Shown here: piece by piece, positions 44,604 through 53,819 of the stretch
Numbering within the stretch: position 1 is the first letter of the stretch
How the letters are laid out: every line of letters starts with the position of its first letter
Assembly (NCBI RefSeq): GCF_026153515.1
Contig: NZ_CP110644.1
Coordinates: 2,509,501 to 2,573,500, forward strand
Length of the DNA stretch: 64,000 nt
Direction: 5' to 3'
From: Pseudomonas sp. KU26590
GTDB lineage: Bacteria; Pseudomonadota; Gammaproteobacteria; Pseudomonadales; Pseudomonadaceae
Program-made: the position numbers and the translations under genes
Notes under the pieces: model-generated
The model's database searches: none
Told to the model about the DNA's origin: nothing
The model's input: only the letters and a program-made list of their open reading frames with translations

Positions 44604-47312
44604 CTACCGCTTGACCTTCTTCGCCACCGCCGGCAACGGCGCAAACAACGCCGCAATATCATCATCCTGCAACTTCCAGTCCCCGGCCTTGCGCCCATCC
44701 AGCACACCCGCCGCCAGCGCCGCCTTCTCCCGCTGCAAATGCTGAATCTTCTCCTCCACCGTCCCCCGCGCAATCATCTTGTACACGAACACCGGCTTAT
44801 CCTGACCAATCCGATACGCCCGATCCGTCGCCTGATTCTCCGCCGCAGGGTTCCACCACGGATCGTAGTGAATCACCGTATCGGCCGCCGTCAGATTCAG
44901 CCCCGTGCCGCCCGCCTTCAGACTGATCAGAAAAATCGAATGCTTGCCGCTCTGGAAATCCTGCACCGGCACCCGCCGATCCTTGGTCTTCCCGGTCAGC
45001 AGCGAATACGCGATCCCGCGCTGCTTCAACTCCGCCTCGATCAACTCCAGCATCGACGTAAACTGCGAGAACAACAGAATCTTGCGGTTCTCCGCAAACA
45101 ACTCCTCCAGCATCTCCATCAGGCTGTCCAGCTTGGCCGAACTCGACTGCCGCGGATTGACCGGCGCGCTGTTGACCAGCCGCAGATCACAGCAGACCTG
45201 ACGCAGCTTGAGCAGCGCTTCAAGAATGATGATCTGGCTGCGCCCGACGCCCTTGAGGGTGATCTCGTCGCGGACCTTCTTGTCCATCGCCAGACGCATG
45301 GTTTCGTACACGTCGCGCTGGGTGTCGTTGAGCTCGACCCAATGCACGATCTCGGTCTTGGGCGGCAGCTCGGTGGCCACCTGCTCCTTGGTCCGGCGCA
45401 GCAGGAACGGCTTGATCCGCGCGTTGAGGTGCTCCAGGCGCTGCTCGTTGCCGAACTTCTCGATCGGCGTGCGGTAATTGCTGTTGAACTGCTTGGCATC
45501 CCCCAGCCAGCCGGGCATCAGGAAATGGAACAGTGACCACAGCTCGCCCAAGTGGTTTTCCAGTGGCGTACCGCTCAGGCACAGGCGCTGCCGTGCATTC
45601 AGCTGACGCGCCGCCTGGGCCGCTTTGCTGTTGGGGTTCTTGATGTATTGCGCTTCATCGAGCACTAGCACATGCAGCAGTTGCTGGCTGAGCACCTCGA
45701 CGTCCCGGGGCAGCAGCGCGTAGGTGGTCAGGATCAAGTCATAATCCTGCAAACGCTTGAAGTCCTGATGGCGCTGGGTGCCGAACAGCGCCAGCACGTT
45801 GAGTTGCGGCGTGAAGTGCTTCGCCTCGTCCATCCAGTTGGGGATCAGGCTGGTGGGCATCACCACCAAAGCCGGCCGGTCGAGGCGTCCGGCCTGTTTT
45901 TCCAGCAGCAGGTGCGCCAGGGTTTGCAGGGTCTTGCCCAGGCCCATGTCATCGGCGAGCACGCCGCCGACTTCCAGCTCGCGCAGCGCCTGCATCCAGC
46001 TCAGGCCCTCCAGCTGATAAGGCCGCAACGTCGCATTCAGGCCCTCCGGCACCTCACCGCGCACATCCTTGATGTTCACCAGTCGCTCGGAAAACTGCCG
46101 CAGCCGGTCACCGCCCTGCCACACCAGCGGCAGGTCATCGAGCTGCCTGAGTCGCGCGGCGTCAGCGGTGCTCAGGCGAATGGCGTTGTTGCCGTCCTCG
46201 CGCCAGTAGAAATCACCGAGGGTCGCCAGCACCGGTTTCAGCCGGCCATAAGGCAGCGCCACCTGAATCGGCACGCCGCCACGCTGGGTGAAATGGTTGA
46301 GCTGCACCAGCAACTGCTCATCGTCCCGACGCTTGGCGATGCCGCTGGCGGTCATCAATTCCGGGTGCGTGCGCAGCAGGTTGATCAGAATCGGCAGCAG
46401 GCTCAGCCGCTCGCCGTTGACGATGATCCCCAGCTCCAGATCGAACCAGTCCCGCTCCGGCTCGTCGTCGACGACGGCGTACCAGTCGTCCACCGGCGTC
46501 ACGTCGAAGCCGAAGTCTTCGCTCATCTCGATCTGCCAGCCTTCGGCGCGCAGCCGGGGCAACTCGTCGAGAATGAAGCTCAGCCAGGCCTTGTCGGTAG
46601 GCAGCTCGAACATCTCGCCGGCACTGTCGGGCAGCGCCTTGCTCTGCCGGGTGGCGATGCGAAAGCCCAGCTCCTGAAGCTGCTTGCGGTATTCGCCTTC
46701 ACGCTCCGGATGGCGGCGCATGCGCAGCGTCTCGTCCGGCAGATGCCAGAGGATGTCGCCGCCACGGCCGGGGGCGGGCACGCCGGACACATAGGATTCG
46801 CGGTAGCGAAACGCCAGTGCCGCGCGGTGCTGGATGTGCCGCTGCATCTTGCCGTTGCGCGGCTCGTAGGCGCTGTACTCAAAGCTGGCGAGGATCAGCC
46901 GCGGCTCCGGCTTGATGTTCTTTTCCAGGCGCTCGGGCAGCTTGGGTTTCTGCTCGACGACTTTCGGCCTGCGTGCAACCGATTCGCCGTCCACCGCGGC
47001 GAGAATCCCGGGGCTGTTTTCCGGGTCCTGCAAAAAGAACAGCGCCGCCGCACAGTGCTTGCAGTTGTTTCTAACCGGGCAGGTGCATTTGCCGACAATG
47101 AAATTGCGCGTGCGCTCCGGGTCCTTGAACAACAGCGTCTGGGTGTAGATCTCCAGGCTCGAGCCCCGGCAAACCGTGCGCACGACATCGCCGCTCAAGT
47201 GGTCGAGCATCACGCGCTTCTGCCGCGCGTATTCCAGACCGCGCTCGACTGATTGCGTTTTGAACAGCGGTTCCCACGGCAGGGCGAGGGCTTTTTCCAG
47301 TAGGGACGCCAC
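44604..47312 (-). CDS. SWIM zinc-finger SNF2-family helicase
   Basis: The 902-residue protein has an N-terminal SWIM zinc finger (GKCTCPVRNNCKHCAA, residues about 73-88), an SNF2 helicase N domain with the Walker A segment LADDMGLGKTLQTL (near 450), the DEAQ box LVLDEAQYIKN (near 548) and LSGTPLENHLGELWS, and a helicase C domain with LKAGGTGLNLTAADTVIHYD and the arginine-finger segment ATDRAYRIGQ. It is an RapA/SNF2-like DNA translocase that probably remodels protein-DNA complexes; its exact role in bacteria is open. It starts 13 bp after the CsiV-family gene and so is in one transcription unit with mfd. Confidence 0.9.
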   Translation of the reverse strand: MASLLEKALALPWEPLFKTQSVERGLEYARQKRVMLDHLSGDVVRTVCRGSSLEIYTQTLLFKDPERTRNFIVGKCTCPVRNNCKHCAAALFFLQDPENSPGILAAVDGESVARRPKVVEQKPKLPERLEKNIKPEPRLILASFEYSAYEPRNGKMQRHIQHRAALAFRYRESYVSGVPAPGRGGDILWHLPDETLRMRRHPEREGEYRKQLQELGFRIATRQSKALPDSAGEMFELPTDKAWLSFILDELPRLRAEGWQIEMSEDFGFDVTPVDDWYAVVDDEPERDWFDLELGIIVNGERLSLLPILINLLRTHPELMTASGIAKRRDDEQLLVQLNHFTQRGGVPIQVALPYGRLKPVLATLGDFYWREDGNNAIRLSTADAARLRQLDDLPLVWQGGDRLRQFSERLVNIKDVRGEVPEGLNATLRPYQLEGLSWMQALRELEVGGVLADDMGLGKTLQTLAHLLLEKQAGRLDRPALVVMPTSLIPNWMDEAKHFTPQLNVLALFGTQRHQDFKRLQDYDLILTTYALLPRDVEVLSQQLLHVLVLDEAQYIKNPNSKAAQAARQLNARQRLCLSGTPLENHLGELWSLFHFLMPGWLGDAKQFNSNYRTPIEKFGNEQRLEHLNARIKPFLLRRTKEQVATELPPKTEIVHWVELNDTQRDVYETMRLAMDKKVRDEITLKGVGRSQIIILEALLKLRQVCCDLRLVNSAPVNPRQSSSAKLDSLMEMLEELFAENRKILLFSQFTSMLELIEAELKQRGIAYSLLTGKTKDRRVPVQDFQSGKHSIFLISLKAGGTGLNLTAADTVIHYDPWWNPAAENQATDRAYRIGQDKPVFVYKMIARGTVEEKIQHLQREKAALAAGVLDGRKAGDWKLQDDDIAALFAPLPAVAKKVKR

Positions 47313-47325
47313 GTCTAGGCCTGCG

Positions 47326-47862
47326 TCAACGCGCTGGCTGGACGGGAGAAACCTTGATCAGCATGGCGAGGCTTCCGTTGTCCATATAAGTGAGTTCTCC
47401 GTTTCTGACCCGGGTGGCCTGACGCATGCGCTCGCTGGTCACCAGAACGCCGTGGCTGTCGAGCTGGTTGACCCAGATGTTCGCATCGATGTCGGTAAAA
47501 CGCGCCAGACCCAGGCTCACCGTGCCCTCAATGGGAAAGTGGCCGAACTGCTCCTGACCGTCACTGATTGCCACCTTGCTCGGTGTGGCGCTGAGGTCTT
47601 GTTGCCAGGCTTTGTGCAGCAGCACCTTATAGCCGTCGCTTGATTCCAGCTTGGTCACCAGCGTGTCCAGCGCCGTCGGCGTCTGGCTGTCAGCGCCCAG
47701 CCGTTGCGCCCCGGCGGCCCAGTCTTCCGGCGCGGGTTGATTGGTCGCCGCCGGCTCGCCGTTCTGGCGGAACAGGATCAGTTCCACCTGATAGGTGCCA
47801 TCGGCAAACGCCGTAGGGGCAAACAGCACCAGCAGCAGGGTGAAGAAGCGCAACAGACGCAT
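47326..47862 (-). CDS. CsiV family periplasmic protein
   Basis: The 178-residue protein begins with a signal peptide (RLLRFFTLLLVLFAPTAFA, cut before DGTYQVE). The mature part, with YQVELILFRQNGE at its start and LARFTDIDANIWVNQLD in its second half, fits the CsiV family, whose namesake is a periplasmic protein. The function in Pseudomonas is not established. It lies 9 bp after mfd and 13 bp before the SNF2 gene, on the same strand, which indicates an operon. In P. aeruginosa a homologue likewise follows mfd, from memory. Confidence 0.78.
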   Translation of the reverse strand: MRLLRFFTLLLVLFAPTAFADGTYQVELILFRQNGEPAATNQPAPEDWAAGAQRLGADSQTPTALDTLVTKLESSDGYKVLLHKAWQQDLSATPSKVAISDGQEQFGHFPIEGTVSLGLARFTDIDANIWVNQLDSHGVLVTSERMRQATRVRNGELTYMDNGSLAMLIKVSPVQPAR

Positions 47863-47871
47863 GGTGAATCC

Positions 47872-50800
47872 TTAAACCGATTTTTTGGAAGACTGCGGGG
47901 TCAAGCGTTCTAACAGCGCCTCCAGCGTCGCGAAGCGCTCCTCGGGACGCTCCATCGGCACCATGAACTTGAACAGCGTGGCGCCTTCGAACTTGTAGCG
48001 CTTGGGCTGACTCTGGATCAGCTTGATCAGCGTCAGCGGGTCTACCGGCGTATCGGCTGCAAACTCAATGCGTCCACCCTGGGGCCCGGCGTCGACTTTC
48101 TTGATGCCCAGCTGCTCGGCCTTGAGCTTGAGCGAGGTCAGGCGCACCAGGTTTTTCGTCGGCTCGGGCAACAGGCCGAAGCGGTCGATCATCTCGACCT
48201 GAAGGTCCTTGAGGCCCTCTTCGTCGGCGGCGTTGGCGATGCGCTTGTACAGAATCAGGCGCGTGTGCACGTCCGGCAGATAGGCCTCCGGAATCAACCC
48301 CGGCACCCGCAGATTGACCTCCGGACCGCCGCCCAGCGGCTGGTCGAGGTTGGGCTGCTCGCCCTTGCGGATCGACTTGACCGCGCGTTCGAGCATTTCC
48401 ATGTACAGGGTGAAACCCACCGCCTGAATCTGACCGCTCTGGCCATCGCCGAGCAGTTCGCCGGCGCCACGGATTTCCAGGTCATTGGTGGCGAGCACGA
48501 AGCCCGCGCCCAGGTCCTGGGTGTTGGCGATCGCCTCCAGACGCTTCTCGGCATCCGGGGTGATCTGCTTGCGCGGCGGCGTCAACAGGTAGGCGTAGGC
48601 CTGGTGGTGACTGCGCCCGACCCGGCCGCGCAACTGGTGCAGCTGGGCCAGGCCGAATTTGTCGGCACGCTCGATGATGATGGTGTTGGCGCTCGGCACG
48701 TCGATGCCGGTCTCGATGATGGTCGAGGCGATCAGCACGTTGAAGCGCTTGTGGTAGAAGTCGCTCATCACCTGTTCGAGATCACGTTCGTGCATTTGCC
48801 CGTGGCCGATGCCGATGCGCGCTTCCGGCACCAGTTCGGCCAGGTCCGCGGCGCATTTCTCGATGGTCTTCACGTCGTTGTGCAGGTAGTACACCTGACC
48901 GCCGCGCAGCAACTCACGCAGCAACGCCTCCTTGACCGTCGGCTTGTTCTGTTCCATGACGAAGGTGCGCACCGACAGCCGACGCGCGGGCGGGGTGGCG
49001 ATGATCGACAGGTCGCGCATGCCGGCCACGGCCATGTTGAGGGTGCGCGGGATCGGCGTGGCGGTGAGGGTCAGGATGTCGACCTCGCTGCGCAGGGCCT
49101 TGAGTTGTTCCTTCTGACGCACACCGAAGCGGTGCTCTTCGTCGATGATCACCAGCCCCAGGTTTTTGATCTTGACGTCGTCCTGCAGCAGCTTGTGGGT
49201 GCCGATGACGATGTCGATCTTGCCCTCGGCCAGATCGGCCACGGCGGCGTTGATTTCTTTCGCCGACTTAAAGCGGCTCATCACTTCAACCGTTACCGGC
49301 CAGTCAGCGAAACGGTCGCGGAAACTGTTGTAGTGCTGCTGGGCGAGGAGGGTGGTGGGCACCAGAATCGCCACTTGGCGGCCACCGTGTACGGCGATGA
49401 ACGCCGCACGCATGGCCACTTCGGTCTTGCCGAAACCGACGTCACCGCAGACCAGCCGGTCCATGGGCTTGGGCGCAAGCATGTCGGCGCGTACGGCGTC
49501 GATGGTGGTCTGCTGATCCGGGGTTTCTTCGAACGGGAAGCCGGCGCTGAAAGTTTCGTAGTCCAGCTTCGGATCGGCGAACGCATACCCTTCGCGGGCT
49601 GCGCGGCGGGCATAGATGTCGAGCAGCTCGGCGGCCACGTCGCGCACCTGTTCGGCGGCCTTGCGCTTGGCTTTCTGCCAGGTCTCGGAACCCAGGCGGT
49701 GCAAGGGCGCGAGCTCGTCATCGCTGCCGGTGTAGCGGGCGATCAGGTGCAGGTTGGTTACCGGCACGTACAGCTTGGCTTCCTCGGCGTAGGCGAGCAT
49801 CAGGAATTCCATGACCTGGTTTTCCACCTCCAGTGTCGCCAGCCCGAGGTAGCGGCCGACCCCGTGATCGATGTGCACCACCGGCGCGCCTTCACGCAGC
49901 TCGGCCAGGTTTTTGATCACGGCATCGCTGGCGTGGCTGTCGGCGCGCTTGTCTCGGCGGCGACGCTGCATGACCCGCTGACCGAACAGCGGGCTTTCCG
50001 CCACCAGCGCCAACGCCGGCTCCTCCAGCACCAGGCCTTCGTCCAGCGGTGCGATGGTGATCGCCAGGCGCTCCTTGCTGTCGACGAACTCCTGCCAGCT
50101 GTCCAGGGTTTTCGGGCGCAGCTTCAGGCGTTCGAGCAGTTCCAGCAGCACTTCACGGCGACCGGCGGACTCAGCGGTAAACAGCACGCGGCCGGGAAAC
50201 TCGCCGAGGAATTTCGACAGCGCCGCCAGCGGTTGACTGGCCTTGGCTTCGATCGCCAGATCAGGCAGCACCTGCGCCGGAAAGCGCTCGCGGCCAACGC
50301 CGCTTTCGACGTCGTCCTGGCTGGCGACCACACGCGGCCAGTTTTTCAGGCGGGCGAAGCAGTCGTCGACCGGCAGGAACAGCTCGGCCGGTGGCAGCAA
50401 CGGGCGTTCGGGATCGACACGGCGCTCTTCATAGCGGTTGCGCACGTCCTTCCAGAACGTCTCGGCCGCTGCTTCGATCCCCGGCATCGAGAACACCTGG
50501 GTGTCCTGGGGCAGGTAGTCAAACAGCGTGGAGGTTTCTTCGAAGAACAGCGGAATGTAGTACTCGATGCCAGCGGGGGTGATGCCACTGTTCAAGTCCT
50601 GGAAGATCGGGCTGCGGCGGAAGTCGACGTCGAAGCGTTCGCGGAAGCGCGCCTTGAAGCGCGTCACGGCTTCCTTCTGCAGCGGGAATTCTTTGGCCGG
50701 CAACAGGCGCACCGAATCGACTTTGTCGATGGAGCGCTGGGTTTCCGGCTCGAAGGTGCGCAGGGTTTCGATTTCGTCATCGAACAGGTCGATGCGGTAA

Positions 50801-51336
50801 GGCAGCTTGCTGCCCATCGGGAACAGGTCGATCAGCGCGCCACGGACGGTGAACTCGCCGTGCTCGTACACCGTGTCGACATAGCGATAACCGCTGGCTT
50901 CGAGGCGGGTGCGCATGGCGTCGACGTCGAGCTTCTGGCCCACGTCGAGGACCAGGCTGCTGCCCAGCAGGAAGCTGGTCGGCGCCAGCCGGTGCAGGGC
51001 AGTGGTGATCGGCACCACCAGCACGCCGTGCACCAGCTCCGGCAGCCGGTAAAGGCTGGCGATGCGCTGGGAGATGATGTCCTGATGGGGCGAGAACAGA
51101 TCGTAGGGCAGGGTTTCCCAATCGGGGAAATGCAGGACCGGCAGATCAGGGGCGAAAAACTTCAACTCCTGCTCCAGTCGCTCGGCGCTCTGGCTGTCTG
51201 CGGTGAGCAGCAGGGTGAAGCGTTTCGCGGCGCTGGCAGCCTCGGCGATGGCGAGACTCAGGGCGGCACCGGGGAGATTACCCCAATGTTGTTTGCCTGC
51301 CGCAGCAGGCAGAATCGGAAGGCGCAGAACGGGCAC
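47872..51336 (-). CDS. mfd: Transcription-repair coupling factor
   Basis: The 1154-residue protein is full-length Mfd, which releases stalled RNA polymerase and recruits UvrA. In order it has the N-terminal UvrB-homology region, the CarD-like RNA-polymerase-interaction domain (GAPVVHIDHGVGRYLGLATL near 480), the helicase module with Walker A CGDVGFGKTEVAMRAAF (near 628) and DEEH box VIIDEEHRFGVRQKEQLK (near 732), the motif HQLRGRVGRSHHQAYAYLL, and the TRCF C-terminal domain. It begins with GTG, with GGAG about 10 bp upstream. It is the first gene of a unit with the CsiV-family and SNF2 genes. Confidence 0.97.
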   Translation of the reverse strand: MPVLRLPILPAAAGKQHWGNLPGAALSLAIAEAASAAKRFTLLLTADSQSAERLEQELKFFAPDLPVLHFPDWETLPYDLFSPHQDIISQRIASLYRLPELVHGVLVVPITTALHRLAPTSFLLGSSLVLDVGQKLDVDAMRTRLEASGYRYVDTVYEHGEFTVRGALIDLFPMGSKLPYRIDLFDDEIETLRTFEPETQRSIDKVDSVRLLPAKEFPLQKEAVTRFKARFRERFDVDFRRSPIFQDLNSGITPAGIEYYIPLFFEETSTLFDYLPQDTQVFSMPGIEAAAETFWKDVRNRYEERRVDPERPLLPPAELFLPVDDCFARLKNWPRVVASQDDVESGVGRERFPAQVLPDLAIEAKASQPLAALSKFLGEFPGRVLFTAESAGRREVLLELLERLKLRPKTLDSWQEFVDSKERLAITIAPLDEGLVLEEPALALVAESPLFGQRVMQRRRRDKRADSHASDAVIKNLAELREGAPVVHIDHGVGRYLGLATLEVENQVMEFLMLAYAEEAKLYVPVTNLHLIARYTGSDDELAPLHRLGSETWQKAKRKAAEQVRDVAAELLDIYARRAAREGYAFADPKLDYETFSAGFPFEETPDQQTTIDAVRADMLAPKPMDRLVCGDVGFGKTEVAMRAAFIAVHGGRQVAILVPTTLLAQQHYNSFRDRFADWPVTVEVMSRFKSAKEINAAVADLAEGKIDIVIGTHKLLQDDVKIKNLGLVIIDEEHRFGVRQKEQLKALRSEVDILTLTATPIPRTLNMAVAGMRDLSIIATPPARRLSVRTFVMEQNKPTVKEALLRELLRGGQVYYLHNDVKTIEKCAADLAELVPEARIGIGHGQMHERDLEQVMSDFYHKRFNVLIASTIIETGIDVPSANTIIIERADKFGLAQLHQLRGRVGRSHHQAYAYLLTPPRKQITPDAEKRLEAIANTQDLGAGFVLATNDLEIRGAGELLGDGQSGQIQAVGFTLYMEMLERAVKSIRKGEQPNLDQPLGGGPEVNLRVPGLIPEAYLPDVHTRLILYKRIANAADEEGLKDLQVEMIDRFGLLPEPTKNLVRLTSLKLKAEQLGIKKVDAGPQGGRIEFAADTPVDPLTLIKLIQSQPKRYKFEGATLFKFMVPMERPEERFATLEALLERLTPQSSKKSV

Positions 51337-51452
51337 GGAAGGTAAAGCTCCAGGCGTTGCGGCAAAGCCTTGGAGTGTAACTAATCCGCAGAGAGGCTGT
51401 CAGTTTTGTGCGCTCGCAATTATGTAGTGCTCCAGGTCGAGGAAACTCTGGA

Positions 51453-51481
51453 TTGCTCATAAACAAAGGCCTGTGCATAAT
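51453..51481 (+). promoter_or_regulatory. Sigma-70 type promoter of gap
   Basis: TTGCTC (51453-51458) and CATAAT (51476-51481) are separated by exactly 17 bp, with four and five matches to the consensus hexamers. The ATG-proximal distance to the GTG start at 51521 leaves a short leader of about 30 bases. Confidence 0.6.
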
Positions 51482-51520
51482 GTAGTCCCTTTTTTCAGCC
51501 CCTACATGTGGAAGGTTCCC

Positions 51521-52969
51521 GTGACTCAGAAGCCCGACCAGTGTCTTGGTGAATGGATCGATCGTGAAGCCCTCGCCGAGGCGATGATCCCGCTTATCGG
51601 TCAGCTCTACCGCAATAATAATGTGGTGAGTTCGATCTATGGCCGCAGCCTGATCAACCGTTCAGTCATCGCGATTCTCAAAGCACACCGCTTTGCGCGT
51701 CACCGCCAGGCCGACGCCAGCGAGTTGTCCGTACACGAGACTTTCCCCCTCGTCAAAGCCATGAGCGAGCTCAAACTGGGCGCCGCTTCGGTGGACCTGG
51801 GCAAGCTGGCCGTCAAGTTCAAGGCCGAAGGCAATGGCCGCACCGCCGAAGAGTTCGTCCGCGAAGAAATGGCCGAAGTCATCGGCCAGCAGAACTCCGG
51901 CGAGCGCAAGGGCACTGACGTCGTACTGTATGGCTTCGGTCGCATTGGTCGTCTGCTGGCGCGCATCCTGATCGAAAAAACCGGTGGCGGCGACGGCCTG
52001 CGTCTGCGCGCCATCGTGGTCCGCAAAGGCGCTGAAAACGATCTGGTCAAGCGCGCGAGCCTGCTGCGCCGTGACTCGGTCCACGGTCCTTTCGACGGCA
52101 CCATCACCATCGATGAAGCCAACAACACCATTTGCGCCAACGGCAACCTGATTCAGGTGATCTACGCCAAGAACCCCGCCGAGGTGGATTACACCCAGTA
52201 CGGTATCAAGGACGCGCTGCTGGTCGACAACACCGGTGTGTGGCGCGATGCCGAGGGCCTGGGCCAGCACCTGCAATGCCCGGGCATCGACCGCGTGGTT
52301 CTGACCGCGCCGGGCAAGGGCAAACTGAAGAACATCGTGCACGGCATCAATCATCAGCAGATCACCGCCGATGACAAGATCATCTCGGCGGCGTCCTGCA
52401 CCACCAACGCCATCGTGCCGGTGCTCAAGGCGGTCAACGACAAGTTCGGCATCGTCAATGGTCACGTTGAAACGGTTCACTCGTACACCAACGACCAGAA
52501 CCTGATCGACAACTTCCACAAGGGCGATCGCCGTGGCCGCAGCGCCGCGCTGAACATGGTCATCACCGAAACCGGTGCGGCTACCGCTGCAGCCAAGGCA
52601 TTGCCCGAGCTGGCCGGCAAGCTGACCGGTAACGCGATCCGCGTTCCAACGCCGAACGTGTCCATGGCCATCCTCAACCTCAACCTGGGGACAGCAACCA
52701 CCCGGGATGAGATGAACGAGTACCTGCGTCACACCGCGCTGTATTCCGATCTGCACAAACAGATCGACTTCGTGAACTCCCTGGAAGTGGTCTCCACCGA
52801 CTTCGTCGGCTCGCGTTACGCCGGTGTGGTGGATGCTGAAGCGACCATCGCCATGGATAACCGCGTCGTGCTGTACGTCTGGTACGACAACGAATTCGGT
52901 TACAGCTGCCAGGTGGTCCGCGTGATGGAAGAAATGACCGGGGTCAACCCGCCAGCCTTCCCGAAGTAG
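51521..52969 (+). CDS. gap: Glyceraldehyde-3-phosphate dehydrogenase (long Gap-2 type)
   Basis: The 482-residue enzyme has the normal GAPDH NAD-binding start VLYGFGRIGRLLARIL only near residue 136, so it carries an N-terminal helical extension of about 130 residues found in this Pseudomonas-type GAPDH. The catalytic cysteine is in SAASCTTNAIVPVLKAV near 293, and the C-terminal YDNEFGYSCQVVRVMEEM is canonical. It interconverts glyceraldehyde-3-phosphate and 1,3-bisphosphoglycerate. The GTG at 51521 follows GGAAGG at good spacing; an in-frame ATG at 51473 lies in the promoter. A strong terminator follows at 53031. Confidence 0.95.
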   Translation: MTQKPDQCLGEWIDREALAEAMIPLIGQLYRNNNVVSSIYGRSLINRSVIAILKAHRFARHRQADASELSVHETFPLVKAMSELKLGAASVDLGKLAVKFKAEGNGRTAEEFVREEMAEVIGQQNSGERKGTDVVLYGFGRIGRLLARILIEKTGGGDGLRLRAIVVRKGAENDLVKRASLLRRDSVHGPFDGTITIDEANNTICANGNLIQVIYAKNPAEVDYTQYGIKDALLVDNTGVWRDAEGLGQHLQCPGIDRVVLTAPGKGKLKNIVHGINHQQITADDKIISAASCTTNAIVPVLKAVNDKFGIVNGHVETVHSYTNDQNLIDNFHKGDRRGRSAALNMVITETGAATAAAKALPELAGKLTGNAIRVPTPNVSMAILNLNLGTATTRDEMNEYLRHTALYSDLHKQIDFVNSLEVVSTDFVGSRYAGVVDAEATIAMDNRVVLYVWYDNEFGYSCQVVRVMEEMTGVNPPAFPK

Positions 52970-53022
52970 GTTGAAAGCAGCGGCAAGCGGTAAGCCGCAA
53001 GCTGCAAGCCGTACTGCGAAGC

Positions 53023-53056
53023 AAAAAAAACGCCCCGACTGGTTCGGGGCGTTTTT
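53023..53056. terminator. Terminator after gap (left copy of an inverted pair)
   Basis: CGCCCCGA (53031-53038), loop CTGGT, TCGGGGCG (53044-53051) is flanked by eight As on the left and five Ts on the right, so it can act in both directions. An inverted near-identical copy lies at 53752-53780. Confidence 0.88.
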
Positions 53057-53100
53057 GTTGGTCGCTGTGCTCGGCGTAAGACCGGGCCATGCGCATTCAA

Positions 53101-53722
53101 CCTGTGGGAGCCGGCTTGCTGGCGAAGGCGCAGTGTCATCCACTATTGCACACACTGACCCAACGCATTCGCCAGCAAGCCGGCTCCTTGGTCCTGACCT
53201 GGCGCGGCTTCCGGCTTCAACACCGATCATCTGTAGCAGCGCGCTTGCCCGCGATCGGGGCGTGTCAGCCGCTGGATACTTTGACTGACCCACCGCCATC
53301 GCGGGCAAGCGCGCTCCTACATTGTCTGCGGCTGGCGCCGCGGCCCATTACACCGGAGACCTCAACCTGTGGGAGCCAACTTGCTGGCGAAGGCGCAGTG
53401 TCATCCAATATTGCACACACTGACCCAACGCATTCGCCAGCAAGCCGGCTCCTTGGTCCTGACCTGGCGCGGCTTCCGGATTCAACACCGATCACCTGTA
53501 GGAGCGCGCTTGCCCGCGATCGGGGCGTGTCAGCCGCTGGATACTTTGACTGACCCACCGCCATCGCGGGCAAGCGCGCTCCTACATTGTTCTGCGGCTG
53601 GCGCCGCGGCCCATTACACCGGAGACCTCAACCTGTGGGAGCCGGCTTGCTGGCGAAGGCGGCGTGTCATCCACTATTGCACGCACTGACCCAACGCATT
53701 CGCCAGCAAGCCGGCTCCTACA
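53101..53722. repeat. Tandem BIME array with a 265/266-bp period
   Basis: A unit starting CCTGTGGGAGCCGGCTTGCT begins at 53101, 53366 and 53632. Each full unit holds two REP pairs, one of GGAGCCGGCTTGCTGGCG type and one of GTAGGAGCGCGCTTGCCCGC type; the third copy is partial and ends after the first pair at about 53722. The copies differ by only a few bases, so the amplification is recent. Open frames across the block are products of the repeats. The interval 52970-53819 holds no gene. Confidence 0.88.
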
Positions 53723-53751
53723 GTGGAATTCATCGTCATTCAAAACCCAAA

Positions 53752-53780
53752 CGCCCCGAACCAGTCGGGGCGTTTTTTTT
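53752..53780. terminator. Terminator facing the MFS gene (right copy of an inverted pair)
   Basis: CGCCCCGA (53752-53759), loop ACCAG, TCGGGGCG (53765-53772) is followed by eight Ts. It is the reverse complement of the terminator after gap. A short run of TTGCTGC repeats (about 53783-53809) separates it from the end of the MFS gene. Confidence 0.85.
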
Positions 53781-53819
53781 ACTTGCTGCTTGCTGCTTGC
53801 TGCTTGTAGCTCCCGGCGA

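Noticed and set aside
45672..47252. 526-codon plus-strand frame opposite the SNF2 gene
   Set aside because: Antisense shadow; the helicase on the minus strand has all expected motifs.
48265..51345. 1026-codon open frame on the plus strand opposite mfd
   Set aside because: It is a GC3-driven antisense shadow; the translation is rich in Val/Gln/His/Arg/Gly without domain motifs, while the minus strand is a complete Mfd.
53089..53722. Repeated palindromes considered as a possible CRISPR array
   Set aside because: Units are 265 bp with diverse REP arms and nearly identical spacers, not short direct repeats with unique spacers; no cas genes.
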